Assembly (NCBI GenBank): GCA_947584965.1
Contig: CANPWQ010000016.1
Location: 1-37,805, forward strand
Direction: 5' to 3'
From: Candidatus Gastranaerophilales bacterium
Lineage (GTDB): Bacteria; Cyanobacteriota; Vampirovibrionia; Gastranaerophilales; Gastranaerophilaceae
DNA: 37,805 nt
Part shown: piece by piece, positions 16,621-24,500 of the stretch
Layout of the letters: the number at the start of each line of letters is the position of its first letter
How positions within the stretch are numbered: the first letter of the stretch is position 1
Notes under the pieces: generated by a model
Told to the model about the DNA's origin: nothing
The model's input: the letters and a program-made list of their open reading frames with translations, nothing else
The model's database searches: none
Program-made: the position numbers and the translations under genes

Positions 16621-16860
16621 ATGGAAGCCGAAAATAAAAATAAATTCGGAAGTCTTACACAAAAACAAAAAGATTTCCAAAGTGTAGATAGTTCACTAAA
16701 TATATTGTTTAAAAACTACAAAAATAAATCAAGAAAATTTAATATTCAAAAAAGCGACAGCGAAATTGCTATGGCTAATTTGAGAAAATTAACTGTAATA
16801 CTGCAAACAAAAAGACTAAGAGAAAAGACAAAAAGTTACTGTAAGAGTTTTAATTTATAA
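16621..16860 (+). CDS. 79-residue basic protein, unknown
   Basis: Lys-rich small cytoplasmic protein (MEAENKNKFGSLTQKQKDF start, KTKSYCKSFNL end) of no recognised family, probably helical. The start at 16621 is chosen over an in-frame ATG at 16564 because that one lies in a terminator T tract, while 16621 has TTAGGA upstream at proper spacing. Its stop codon abuts, with no gap, the stop of the minus-strand gene 16861-17022. One Cys, no membrane segment. Confidence 0.6.
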   Translation: MEAENKNKFGSLTQKQKDFQSVDSSLNILFKNYKNKSRKFNIQKSDSEIAMANLRKLTVILQTKRLREKTKSYCKSFNL

Positions 16861-17022
16861 TTAATCTATTTTTGAAACAGGTACAGTTACTTTAGCAGGT
16901 TTTAGGAAATTAAAAAATTTCTTGCCTCCTCCATTTTTAAAATTAATATTTTCTGATTCATCCTCATCTTTTTTTGTCGGATTTTGAAGTTCTACTGCAA
17001 ATTTAACCAATCTCGGATTCAT
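16861..17022 (-). CDS. 53-residue small protein, unknown
   Basis: Short ORF with a strong Shine-Dalgarno (AAAGGTGGGG) 8-9 nt before the ATG. The product starts MNPRLVKFAVELQNPTKK, has an acidic stretch (DEDESEN), then NINFKNGGGKKFFNFLKPAK, and ends VTVPVSKID. No membrane segment and no recognised family. The Gly-rich/Phe middle may be an unstructured linker. It is divergent from the ricT-like gene and convergent with the 79-aa gene. The RBS strength supports a real gene. Confidence 0.6.
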   Translation of the reverse strand: MNPRLVKFAVELQNPTKKDEDESENINFKNGGGKKFFNFLKPAKVTVPVSKID

Positions 17023-17079
17023 AAAAATTCCCCACCTTTAAACTAACCTAATATATATAAGTATTTTTTTTAAAAAAAA

Positions 17080-17107
17080 TTGCGCGAAGCAAAATTTATG
17101 TTAATAT
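17080..17107 (+). promoter_or_regulatory. Candidate extended -10 promoter of the ricT-like gene
   Basis: TTGCGC (17080-17085), a 16-nt spacer, then TGT-TAATAT (17099-17107, extended -10), 6 nt before the ATG at 17114. No Shine-Dalgarno, so a leaderless transcript is likely. Confidence 0.4.
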
Positions 17108-17113
17108 ATTTTT

Positions 17114-18043
17114 ATGTTTGCAGTTAATTTAATAAAAAATAAACAATGTCCGCTGGATATTCCGGAACATATTGAAGTAAAACATGGAGATATGGTTATA
17201 ATCCTGACAGAAAAAGGTGAAGAAGTTGTACAGGCTTATAAAGTACCGCCACAAGTAGAGAGCATATTAATCAGAAAAAAAGTTCCATCTGTGCCTCTGC
17301 TAAGAGTAATGACGGATGAAGACAAAAAATCTTATGAAGAATTGAAAATCATTGAAGAACAAGGATATAAAAATTGTCTTGAATTAATAAAACAACATAA
17401 TCTGCAAATGAATTTAATCCAATGCAAATACACTTTTGACAGGCGCAAAGTAACTTTTTATTACACGGCTCCGGAAAGAGTTGATTTTAGAGAACTGCTT
17501 AAGGATTTAACAAAAGTATTTAAAAGGGTCCGTATAGATTTAAAACATATAGGGGTTAGAGATGAAACGTCACTGTGCTGCGGAAACGGATTATGCGGAC
17601 GCCCGTTTTGCTGCTGCACATTTAAACGCCAGTTTGATTCAATAAATATAAAACTGGCTCACGACCAGAGTATGCCCATAACACCAAGCAAAATTTCGGG
17701 AACCTGCGGTAGATTGTTGTGCTGTTTAAATTATGAATACAAAAATTACATAGAAACAGCAAAAGAAATGGTTCCGATTGGCTCGGGCGTTATGACCTCA
17801 GAAGGTGTAGGAAGAGTTTGCGGGCTTAATATTCTTACAAATAATGTATCGGTTAAATTAGCCGACGGAAAAATAAAAGAATTTCCGTCTATTGAAGTGG
17901 AAATGATAGATACCGACGTAAATATAGAAATAGATGTTAACAGTGCAGGTTATAAATATGCTTCAATGCAGCAAGCAAGTGAAGAGAATATAGATATAAA
18001 ACAATATGAGGATGATAGAAACAGTTCTACCGAGAACATTTAA
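17114..18043 (+). CDS. ricT: PSP1-domain protein, RicT/YaaT-like
   Basis: 309-aa cytoplasmic protein with the PSP1 domain. The conserved cysteines are all present: C155-C156, C161, C166-C168 (CCGNGLCGRPFCCC) and C198, C203-C204 (TCGRLLCC). In Bacillus, RicT (YaaT) joins RicA and RicF in a complex carrying [4Fe-4S] clusters that aids RNase Y-dependent mRNA maturation; these cysteines fit Fe-S binding. RicA and RicF are not nearby, so the partner set here is unknown. The acidic tail (residues 280-309) is unlike the core. It overlaps the convergent histidine kinase gene by 17 bp. Confidence 0.88.
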   Translation: MFAVNLIKNKQCPLDIPEHIEVKHGDMVIILTEKGEEVVQAYKVPPQVESILIRKKVPSVPLLRVMTDEDKKSYEELKIIEEQGYKNCLELIKQHNLQMNLIQCKYTFDRRKVTFYYTAPERVDFRELLKDLTKVFKRVRIDLKHIGVRDETSLCCGNGLCGRPFCCCTFKRQFDSINIKLAHDQSMPITPSKISGTCGRLLCCLNYEYKNYIETAKEMVPIGSGVMTSEGVGRVCGLNILTNNVSVKLADGKIKEFPSIEVEMIDTDVNIEIDVNSAGYKYASMQQASEENIDIKQYEDDRNSSTENI

Positions 18044-19028
18044 ACGGGAATTCAATTATAAATTCCGTAAATCCGTCTTTACTTTTAACCGAAATATCAC
18101 CGCCATGAGCCAATACTATTTGCCTTGAAAGATAAAGCCCTAATCCTGTGCCTGATTTTTTAAACTTTGACTGTCCAGTGTAATACTTATGAAAAATCAA
18201 ATCCAAATCTTCTTCAGAAATACCGCAGCCTTTATTTTTTACCGAAATTTTTACGTTTTGTTCATCTTTAACAGTCGATATATGAATTTTTGAATTATTA
18301 CAGCTAAATGATATGGCGTTTTGCAAAATGTTTTTAATTACTCTTTTCATTTGAAAAGCGTCAAATATTAACGATTTAAAATCAGTATTCCCAAAATCAC
18401 TTATAATATCAATATTAGAATTGGAAGCAATCGGCTGCATTTCTTTAATTATAGAGCTTAAGAAATCTTTTAAATTATTTTCGGCAAAATTAAGTTTTAA
18501 TTTGTCTTGCTCTAATTTATATACCTCAAGCATATTATCAATCAGCTCTTTTAATTCCAGATTGGAAGATTTCATAAGATTAAGAACTTCAAACTGCTTT
18601 TCATTCAATGCCCCAAAACGCTCCTCCAATAAATAATTTAAGGAATTTAACTCGGCAATAACAGGCACTTTCATATCATGAGTTAATGTTGCGGCAAATT
18701 CTTCTTTAACTGTCCTCAATTGTTTTTCACGGCTCAATATTTCTTCTAAAGACAGATTTTTTTTAGCAAGAGTCGATTGATATTCTTTTATCATCATTTC
18801 ACGGTCATAAATAGTTTCAATTAACCTGTTTATTGAATTTTCAAGTAATTTATCATTTAACTCGGAAATTCTGACATTAATATCACCATATCTTAACCTT
18901 TTAACGGCAAGTAAAATCTTAGAAAAATCAGAACAAGACTTTTTGTATTTTTTATATAAACTGATGAAAAAGCAAAGTCCTGTTATTAATATAACCGTTA
19001 ATATAAATAATATAATATATAAAATCAT
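18027..19028 (-). CDS. Membrane-anchored sensor histidine kinase (orphan)
   Basis: 333 aa. One N-terminal membrane helix (residues 2-24), a short HAMP-like/coiled-coil segment (about 38-108), then HisKA with the phospho-acceptor H117 in ATLTHDMKVPV. The HATPase domain has the N box QNAISFSCN, G1 NKGCGISE and G2 SGTGLGLYLSRQ. It lacks any obvious extracellular sensor domain and PAS domain, so it is not an obvious NblS/Hik33 homologue. No response regulator adjoins it. There is no Shine-Dalgarno; TGTTATAAT lies 7 nt from the ATG. The 3' end overlaps the ricT-like gene. Confidence 0.92.
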   Translation of the reverse strand: MILYIILFILTVILITGLCFFISLYKKYKKSCSDFSKILLAVKRLRYGDINVRISELNDKLLENSINRLIETIYDREMMIKEYQSTLAKKNLSLEEILSREKQLRTVKEEFAATLTHDMKVPVIAELNSLNYLLEERFGALNEKQFEVLNLMKSSNLELKELIDNMLEVYKLEQDKLKLNFAENNLKDFLSSIIKEMQPIASNSNIDIISDFGNTDFKSLIFDAFQMKRVIKNILQNAISFSCNNSKIHISTVKDEQNVKISVKNKGCGISEEDLDLIFHKYYTGQSKFKKSGTGLGLYLSRQIVLAHGGDISVKSKDGFTEFIIEFPFKCSR

Positions 19029-19035
19029 AAAAAAA

Positions 19036-19044
19036 ATTATAACA
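19036..19044 (-). promoter_or_regulatory. Extended -10 of a likely leaderless histidine kinase mRNA
   Basis: TGT-TATAAT on the minus strand, 7 nt from the ATG at 19026-19028. The extended -10 compensates for the lack of a good -35, which would fall in the tsf terminator. Confidence 0.5.
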
Positions 19045-19046
19045 TA

Positions 19047-19075
19047 AAAGACGGGGATAAAAATTCCCCGTCTTT
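19047..19075 (-). terminator. Terminator after tsf
   Basis: AAAGACGGGGA (19047-19057) pairs perfectly with TCCCCGTCTTT (19065-19075) around a 7-nt loop. The following minus-strand bases are T-rich (CTTTTATG). It closes the rpsB-tsf transcript. Confidence 0.85.
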
Positions 19076-19093
19076 CAGATAATATAAGTTTAA

Positions 19094-19957
19094 TTATTTA
19101 ACCATTTGCTCCATAACTTCCTGTGCAAAATTATCTTGTCTTTTTTCAAGACCTTCACCTAAAGTCCAGCGAACAAATGCTTTAATTTCCAATTTACCTG
19201 CAATATGTTGTTCAACAGTTTGGTCGGGATTTTTAACAAACGGTTGCTCAAGTAAGCATTTTTGAGCCATAAGTTTATTAACCCTGCCCTCAACAATTTT
19301 AGCTCTAATATTTTCGGGTTTTTTAGCTAAATCTTCTTTTCCCATTTCAATTCTTGTTTCTTCGTCAATAACCTCTTGCGGGATTTGATTTCTTGAAACA
19401 AATTCGGGAGCAGAAGAAGCTATATGAAGTGCTATATCTTTTAAAAGTGTTTCATCTTGAGCCGAAGCGGAAATTAAAACACCGATTTTACCGTTGTGAA
19501 CATAAGTTGCAAGATTTCCGTTTAATATTTCAAATCTTCTAATGCTTATTTTTTCACCGATTGTAGCGATTTTATCTTTAACGGCATCTTCAATTTTCAT
19601 ATTGCATACAGAACAAAAAGAAGAATTTAAAGCATCCATATCTTTAGGTTGTGTTAAAACAATATGTTTAGCTAAACCGTTAACAAATGTTTTAAAATCA
19701 TCATTTTTAGCAACGAAATCCGTTTCGCAGTTAACTTCAACAATAGCACCTACGCCATTTTCAATATATGTAGCAACTAAACCCTCAGCAGCAATACGGT
19801 TTTGTTTCTTTTCAGCAGAAGCAATACCTTTTTGTCTTAAGAATTCCATTGCTTTTTCAATATCACCATCGCATTGTTCAAGAGCCTTTTTAGAGTCCAT
19901 AAAGCCTGCGCCTGTTTTTTCTCTAAGGTCTTTCACCATTGCAGCCGTTATTTCCAT
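19094..19957 (-). CDS. tsf: Translation elongation factor Ts
   Basis: Guanine nucleotide exchange factor for EF-Tu, 287 aa. The N-terminal UBA-like domain VKDLREKTGAGFMDSKKALE and the core TDFVAKNDDF motif are diagnostic. The dimerisation-core region and a C-terminal module near EQTVEQHIAG-like sequence are present. It sits 19 bp after rpsB in the standard rpsB-tsf order with a good Shine-Dalgarno (AAAGGA), and ends at a strong terminator. Confidence 0.98.
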   Translation of the reverse strand: MEITAAMVKDLREKTGAGFMDSKKALEQCDGDIEKAMEFLRQKGIASAEKKQNRIAAEGLVATYIENGVGAIVEVNCETDFVAKNDDFKTFVNGLAKHIVLTQPKDMDALNSSFCSVCNMKIEDAVKDKIATIGEKISIRRFEILNGNLATYVHNGKIGVLISASAQDETLLKDIALHIASSAPEFVSRNQIPQEVIDEETRIEMGKEDLAKKPENIRAKIVEGRVNKLMAQKCLLEQPFVKNPDQTVEQHIAGKLEIKAFVRWTLGEGLEKRQDNFAQEVMEQMVK

Positions 19958-19976
19958 AATTTATATCCTTTCAATA

Positions 19977-20789
19977 TTATTCTTCAACAGAAGCTGTTTC
20001 TTGAGCTTGAACTTCAGTTTCAGCTTCAGCCTTAACTTCTTCTTCAACACCTGCGTCTTCGGCTTTTACTGACTGTATTTTTGACATCTGGTTAGCTTTG
20101 TTTTCTCTTAATTGTTTTCCCTCTAAAACAGCATCAGCCAATTTAGAACAAACTAATTTTATTGCTCTTATTGCGTCATCGTTTCCGGGAATGATGTAAT
20201 CAATACCTTCAGGATCTGCGTTTGTATCTGCAAGACATACAACAGGTATATTTAATTTGTTAGCTTCCGCTATGGCAATAGCTTCTTTTGTCTGGTCAAT
20301 AATTACCAACAAATCAGGCATACCTCTCATTTCTTTGATTCCGCCTAATGTTTTTGTTAATTTAGATAATTTTCTCATCATTTGAGCTATTTCTTTTTTC
20401 GGTAATTTTTCCATTTGACCTGAATTAGAAAACTCTTCAATTTCTCTTAACTTATTAACCCTGCCTCTTATGGTTTCAAAGTTAGTAAGCATACCGCCCA
20501 ACCATCTTCTGTTAACATAATAAGCGCCTGCTCTTGTAGCTTCTTCAGCAACAACGTCAACAGCCTGTTTTTTTGTTCCGACAAAAACAACATTTTTGCC
20601 TCTTGCAGCACAATCCCTAACTGCAGCATAAGCCTCATCAAGTTTTTCGGATGTTTTTCTTAAATCTAATACATAAATTCCGTTTCTTGCTCCGTAAATA
20701 TACGGTTTCATTTTAGGGTTCCATCTTTGAGTCTGGTGACCAAAGTGAACACCTGCGTCCAATAATTCAATCATTGATGCTACCGGCAT
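19977..20789 (-). CDS. rpsB: 30S ribosomal protein S2
   Basis: 270 aa from the chosen ATG at 20789, which follows AAAAGGAG at proper spacing. An upstream in-frame ATG (20843) would add 18 residues translated from the leader RNA and is rejected. Diagnostic S2 motifs: [37 protein letters not shown] and [12 protein letters not shown]. The C-terminus is a long acidic Ala/Glu/Val tail. It is the first gene of the rpsB-tsf operon. Confidence 0.98.
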   Translation of the reverse strand: MPVASMIELLDAGVHFGHQTQRWNPKMKPYIYGARNGIYVLDLRKTSEKLDEAYAAVRDCAARGKNVVFVGTKKQAVDVVAEEATRAGAYYVNRRWLGGMLTNFETIRGRVNKLREIEEFSNSGQMEKLPKKEIAQMMRKLSKLTKTLGGIKEMRGMPDLLVIIDQTKEAIAIAEANKLNIPVVCLADTNADPEGIDYIIPGNDDAIRAIKLVCSKLADAVLEGKQLRENKANQMSKIQSVKAEDAGVEEEVKAEAETEVQAQETASVEE

Positions 20790-20897
20790 CTTTTTCTCCT
20801 TTTTTCTTCTTGTACCTCGTGAATTGCTTTCCCATCTTAACAAAGACTAAGTCATTACTTACTTGTAATCTAACCTATCGGATTCACAACTCATTAA
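20790..20897 (-). promoter_or_regulatory. Structured rpsB leader (candidate autoregulatory RNA)
   Basis: The minus-strand leader has an 8-bp closing stem TTGTGAAT (20882-20889) with ATTCACGA (20817-20824, one G-U pair). Inside it is a hairpin ATTAC/GTAAT (20854-20858 with 20865-20869) and the palindrome GACTTAGTC. The closing stem ends about 27 nt before the rpsB ATG. S2 feedback on rpsB-tsf is known in gamma-proteobacteria; whether this RNA binds S2 is inference. Confidence 0.4.
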
Positions 20898-20903
20898 TAT
20901 CGT

Positions 20904-20933
20904 AATATAAACAAAATAAAAGTAAAACAACAA
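20904..20933 (-). promoter_or_regulatory. Candidate rpsB promoter
   Basis: TTGTTG (20928-20933), an 18-nt spacer and TATATT (20904-20909) on the minus strand. This predicts transcription start near 20897 and a leader of about 108 nt. Moderate match only. Confidence 0.35.
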
Positions 20934-20944
20934 TTATTTATCAG

Positions 20945-20962
20945 TTTGTTAATTTTTGTAAA
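20945..20962 (-). promoter_or_regulatory. HLR1-like box upstream of rpsB
   Basis: On the minus strand TTTACAAA AA TTAACAAA matches the HLR1 consensus at 15 of 16 defined positions. With the predicted rpsB start near 20897 it lies at about -48 to -65, the position where RpaB is reported to activate in cyanobacteria. Confidence 0.35.
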
Positions 20963-20995
20963 TTCGAATTCTTATTAAAGCAATTTAAAATTTTT

Positions 20996-21024
20996 TTTAC
21001 ATTTAAACATATACAAGTTAGTAT
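20996..21024 (+). promoter_or_regulatory. Promoter of the 137-aa protein gene
   Basis: TTTACA (20996-21001), a 17-nt spacer and TAGTAT (21019-21024). Followed by AAAAGGAG before the ATG at 21050. Confidence 0.5.
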
Positions 21025-21049
21025 AGATGTAATTTAAAAGGAGTATAGT

Positions 21050-21463
21050 ATGGATAGCAAAAAATTATTAGTCGGACAAAGTGTGGGTTTAGCTGCAGGA
21101 GCAGGTTTAGGTGCAGCAGTAGGTATTACAAAAAGCAAAAAAATCTTGGCTCCATTTAAAGGTATTTATTTAAAAGGCAGCGATCAGTTCTACAAAAATC
21201 AATCCGATTACGTAGCAAAAGCTATAAAAGAAGGCAAAAATAATGGAATTATCAAAAATTTTGCATCATATAAAGCTATTAAAGAAAAAGCAGTTGAAGC
21301 ATATGAAGGACTTGCCAAAGCTCTTCCAAATGCACTAAAAAAAGCAAATTTAACAAAAATAAAATGGGTTGCAGGTTTAGGTGCAGCAGGTTTGGCTATA
21401 GGTACATTAGCAACTCTTCTGATTAACAAAGTTAAAGCAGGTAAGGCTGAGAAAGCGCAATAG
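21050..21463 (+). CDS. Small protein with two glycine-zipper membrane segments
   Basis: 137 aa, no recognised family. Two hydrophobic Ala/Gly-rich segments (GLAAGAGLGAAVGI near residues 13-26 and WVAGLGAAGLAIGTLATLL near 107-125) have small-xxx-small spacing typical of glycine-zipper helices that pack or oligomerise in membranes. The 80-residue middle is basic and helical, and PFKGIYLKG occurs near residue 35. A single-gene unit: it has its own promoter and a strong terminator. It could be a membrane-associated structural or stress protein. Confidence 0.7.
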   Translation: MDSKKLLVGQSVGLAAGAGLGAAVGITKSKKILAPFKGIYLKGSDQFYKNQSDYVAKAIKEGKNNGIIKNFASYKAIKEKAVEAYEGLAKALPNALKKANLTKIKWVAGLGAAGLAIGTLATLLINKVKAGKAEKAQ

Positions 21464-21481
21464 TTTATTAAATATATAATA

Positions 21482-21510
21482 AAAAAACTCTCAAAAAAGA
21501 GAGTTTTTTT
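21482..21510 (+). terminator. Intrinsic terminator
   Basis: AAAAAACTCTC (21482-21492) pairs with GAGAGTTTTTT (21499-21509) around six A residues, with a T tract. Closes the 21050-21463 gene. Confidence 0.9.
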
Positions 21511-21556
21511 ATTGTTTACATAATTTAAAAAATCAATTTTTCAACTTTTTTTGAAT

Positions 21557-21562
21557 TATAAT
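21557..21562 (+). promoter_or_regulatory. -10 box of the AsmA-like gene
   Basis: TATAAT 37 nt before the ATG, without a convincing -35. A weak HLR1-like sequence (TTTACATA AT TTAAAAAA, 21515-21532, 14/16) lies just upstream, where an activator could compensate. Confidence 0.4.
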
Positions 21563-21599
21563 TTAAACCATAAATCAATGTTAAGGTTAGGAGATTATA

Positions 21600-24500
21600 A
21601 TGAAAAAATTCTTTAAGATATTGGGTATAACAATTATCAGCATTGTTGTTCTTTTATATTTGGCGTTTTTATTTGTTTTGCCAAGAGCTGTCGATTTAAA
21701 CAAATTTAAACCTGATTTACAACAAATCGTAAAAGAACAAACAAATTTAACTCTTGACTTTGACAATCCAAAAATAACGACAACCCCTCTTTTATCGGCA
21801 GGGATTATGGCAGACAATATAAAAATCAAGCTGCCTGACGGCTCTGAAGTAATAGGCGCAGACGGTTTTAAAATTAGACTTGCACTCCCAAGTTTATTGC
21901 TGTTAACCGTTAAAGTTCCCACCGCGGAATTATATAATCCGGTTATTAACATTGACATTGTTGACGGAAAAGCATTTAAAGCTGTTCAAGCATACGAAGA
22001 AATCTTAAATAAGAATGAAGAAAATATTGAACAAGCGGTTGAAACAAAACAAAATCCCGAATTTGACGCTTCAATAATAAAAGTAATTGTTCCTGCCGTT
22101 AAAATTACTAACTACAAAGCATTAATTAATGACTTAAAAACAGGCGACAATTTAAAACTTCAAGGCGATGAACTTGTTTTCGGCTACAATAACGGAAAAA
22201 GCATTTCTTTAAAAACTAATGCCGAACTATTCTTAAATGAAGCTAAAAATATAACCGCTAACGTGGATATAAATACATTTATACCGCAACAAAGCAAACT
22301 GGATGAAGAGGATGACAAAGTTCAACGCACGGAAATTCCGTTTATAAACCCTGTTGCTATGTATAAGGCTTATGACTTAAAGACAAACATAGAGTCTAAA
22401 ATAAAAATCAGACAAAAAAATAACATTATTGTATCAAAAGGATTTTTAAACATTGATAACTTCACATTAAAACTTGCGGGAATGCAGCTTCCCGAAAGCA
22501 AACTGCACATAAAAACCCGCGGCACCAAGGCTGATATTGATACAGACTTATTTATTACAAAAGACGAAAAACTTTCAATTTTAGGACTTATAAAGTATTC
22601 AAATAAGCCCGCATTGGATTTGCAAATCAAATCAAATCAAATTCATACTGATAACGTAATAAATTTAATTAGAGCAACGCTTGATTCATTGCATATAAAA
22701 CATGAACTTGCACCGATTAAGGGAGAGGGCTATTTTATAGCTGATACAAATATTAAAACAAATTTTAAAAAATTAACCTCTAACGGAACAATAACAATAA
22801 AAGACTGCGTTGTAAAAAATACGGCAAAAAATCTTCAACTTGCAAAAATAAATTCAATAATATCACTTGATAACAGTATGCTTAAATTTATCGATACAAG
22901 CGTAGAAATAGCTAAAACATTATTTAAAATTGACGGTACAATTGATGATAAATCAGTTGCGGATATAAGTGTATTTATGGAAAAAATGCCTTTAGCTACT
23001 GTATTTACAATGTTCTTACCGCAGGAAATAAATAATACTTATACCGTTAACTCGGGTAATATAAACTTAAATGCCAAAATTCAAGGAGAATTAAAAAAAG
23101 CAGCAGCAACACTAAATTTATCTTTAAGTAATTTATCTCTGACTGATAAAGTCAACAAAATAAATTATATGAATAATTTATTGAATGCTGATTTTACAAG
23201 CAATTTTGAAAAATTTACGGGTACAATAAAAAATAGTGATTTTAAAATGTTTATGAACGGAGCCTCCGTTAATTGCGATAATTTTGTGTTAACAATAGGC
23301 GAAAAAGACATAACAATTGATCCTGCTAAAATAAGTATAAACAATTCAACAATTGTAAACTTTTCGGGATTAATAAAAAATTACATGAATAAACCCGACT
23401 TTAATTTTGATGCAAAAGGCGATTTAATTACAAGTGACTTAAAGAAATTATTAGGTAAAGATTTAGAGAAATTCATCAATTCAAAAGGAAAACTTCCGTT
23501 TTACTTAAATGTTATCGGTGATGAAAAGAAACAAACAATAACAGCAGCACTTGAAGCAAACAAAGATAACTATATAACCCCGATAGACATAAAAAATGTT
23601 CAAAATAAAAATACAATACTTCAAGCAGTTATAGACTTAAAAGGGGACAGATTAAAAATAAAAGATACAGGATTTTTTATAAAATCTGTTACTCAAGACA
23701 CTAAAGACACTGAAAAGACCATAACATCTTTAGAAGATGTAGTTAGTGTTGACGGAACAATAACAAAATTAAATACTTCAAATCCAAATATAAACTTAAT
23801 AAAAATAAAAATGCCCTCTGAATTAAACGGAGTAATATACGCATTTCCTCAATCAAAATTAAAAGCAAAAGGACAGATGTTTGTATTCGGTGATTTGTCA
23901 TCTCCGAGAATTAGAGGTGAATTTAATATATGGGAAGCAGCTATCCCCGAATTAATGCTGACAATGGAAAAAGCAGCGGCAAAATTTGAGGGTAAGGACT
24001 TAGATATAAATATAAAAAATCTCTTAGCAAACGGTTCCGATTATAATGTAATTATAAACGCGGATTTAACGCCGTCTAAATATTTTACAATAAGAACTTT
24101 AAACTTAATATCAAATTTAACCGATGCGGATAAATTAATGAAAGTATCTGATGCGGCAATGAAATATTTAACACCGGCTTCATCAGGAGCTTCAAATTCA
24201 TCAAATACTCAAACCGCAGATATCCCGGTTATAATTCGTGACGGAAGTATAGATATAAAAACAATAAAGACAGGTAACATAGTTTTAAACGATACTACGG
24301 GTAAAATATCATTATTAAATAATGTATTTTACGTAAACAACCTGCTAACCTCCGGATTTAAAGGAAAAATCAAAGGTGATGTATCAATGAATTTAGTTTC
24401 AAGCGAAATAAAAGCAAAACTAAACGGAACGGGATTGGATGTGGAAAAAACCTTATTTGATGCCGCAAATATGAAAGATACATTGACGGGAACAATGGAT

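Noticed and set aside
20790-20843. Longer rpsB start at 20843
   Set aside because: The extra 18 residues come from the structured leader, and the conserved S2 start follows AAAAGGAG at 20789.
21515-21532. HLR1-like site before the AsmA gene
   Set aside because: 14/16, with the key C missing in the second half; kept only as a weak hint.
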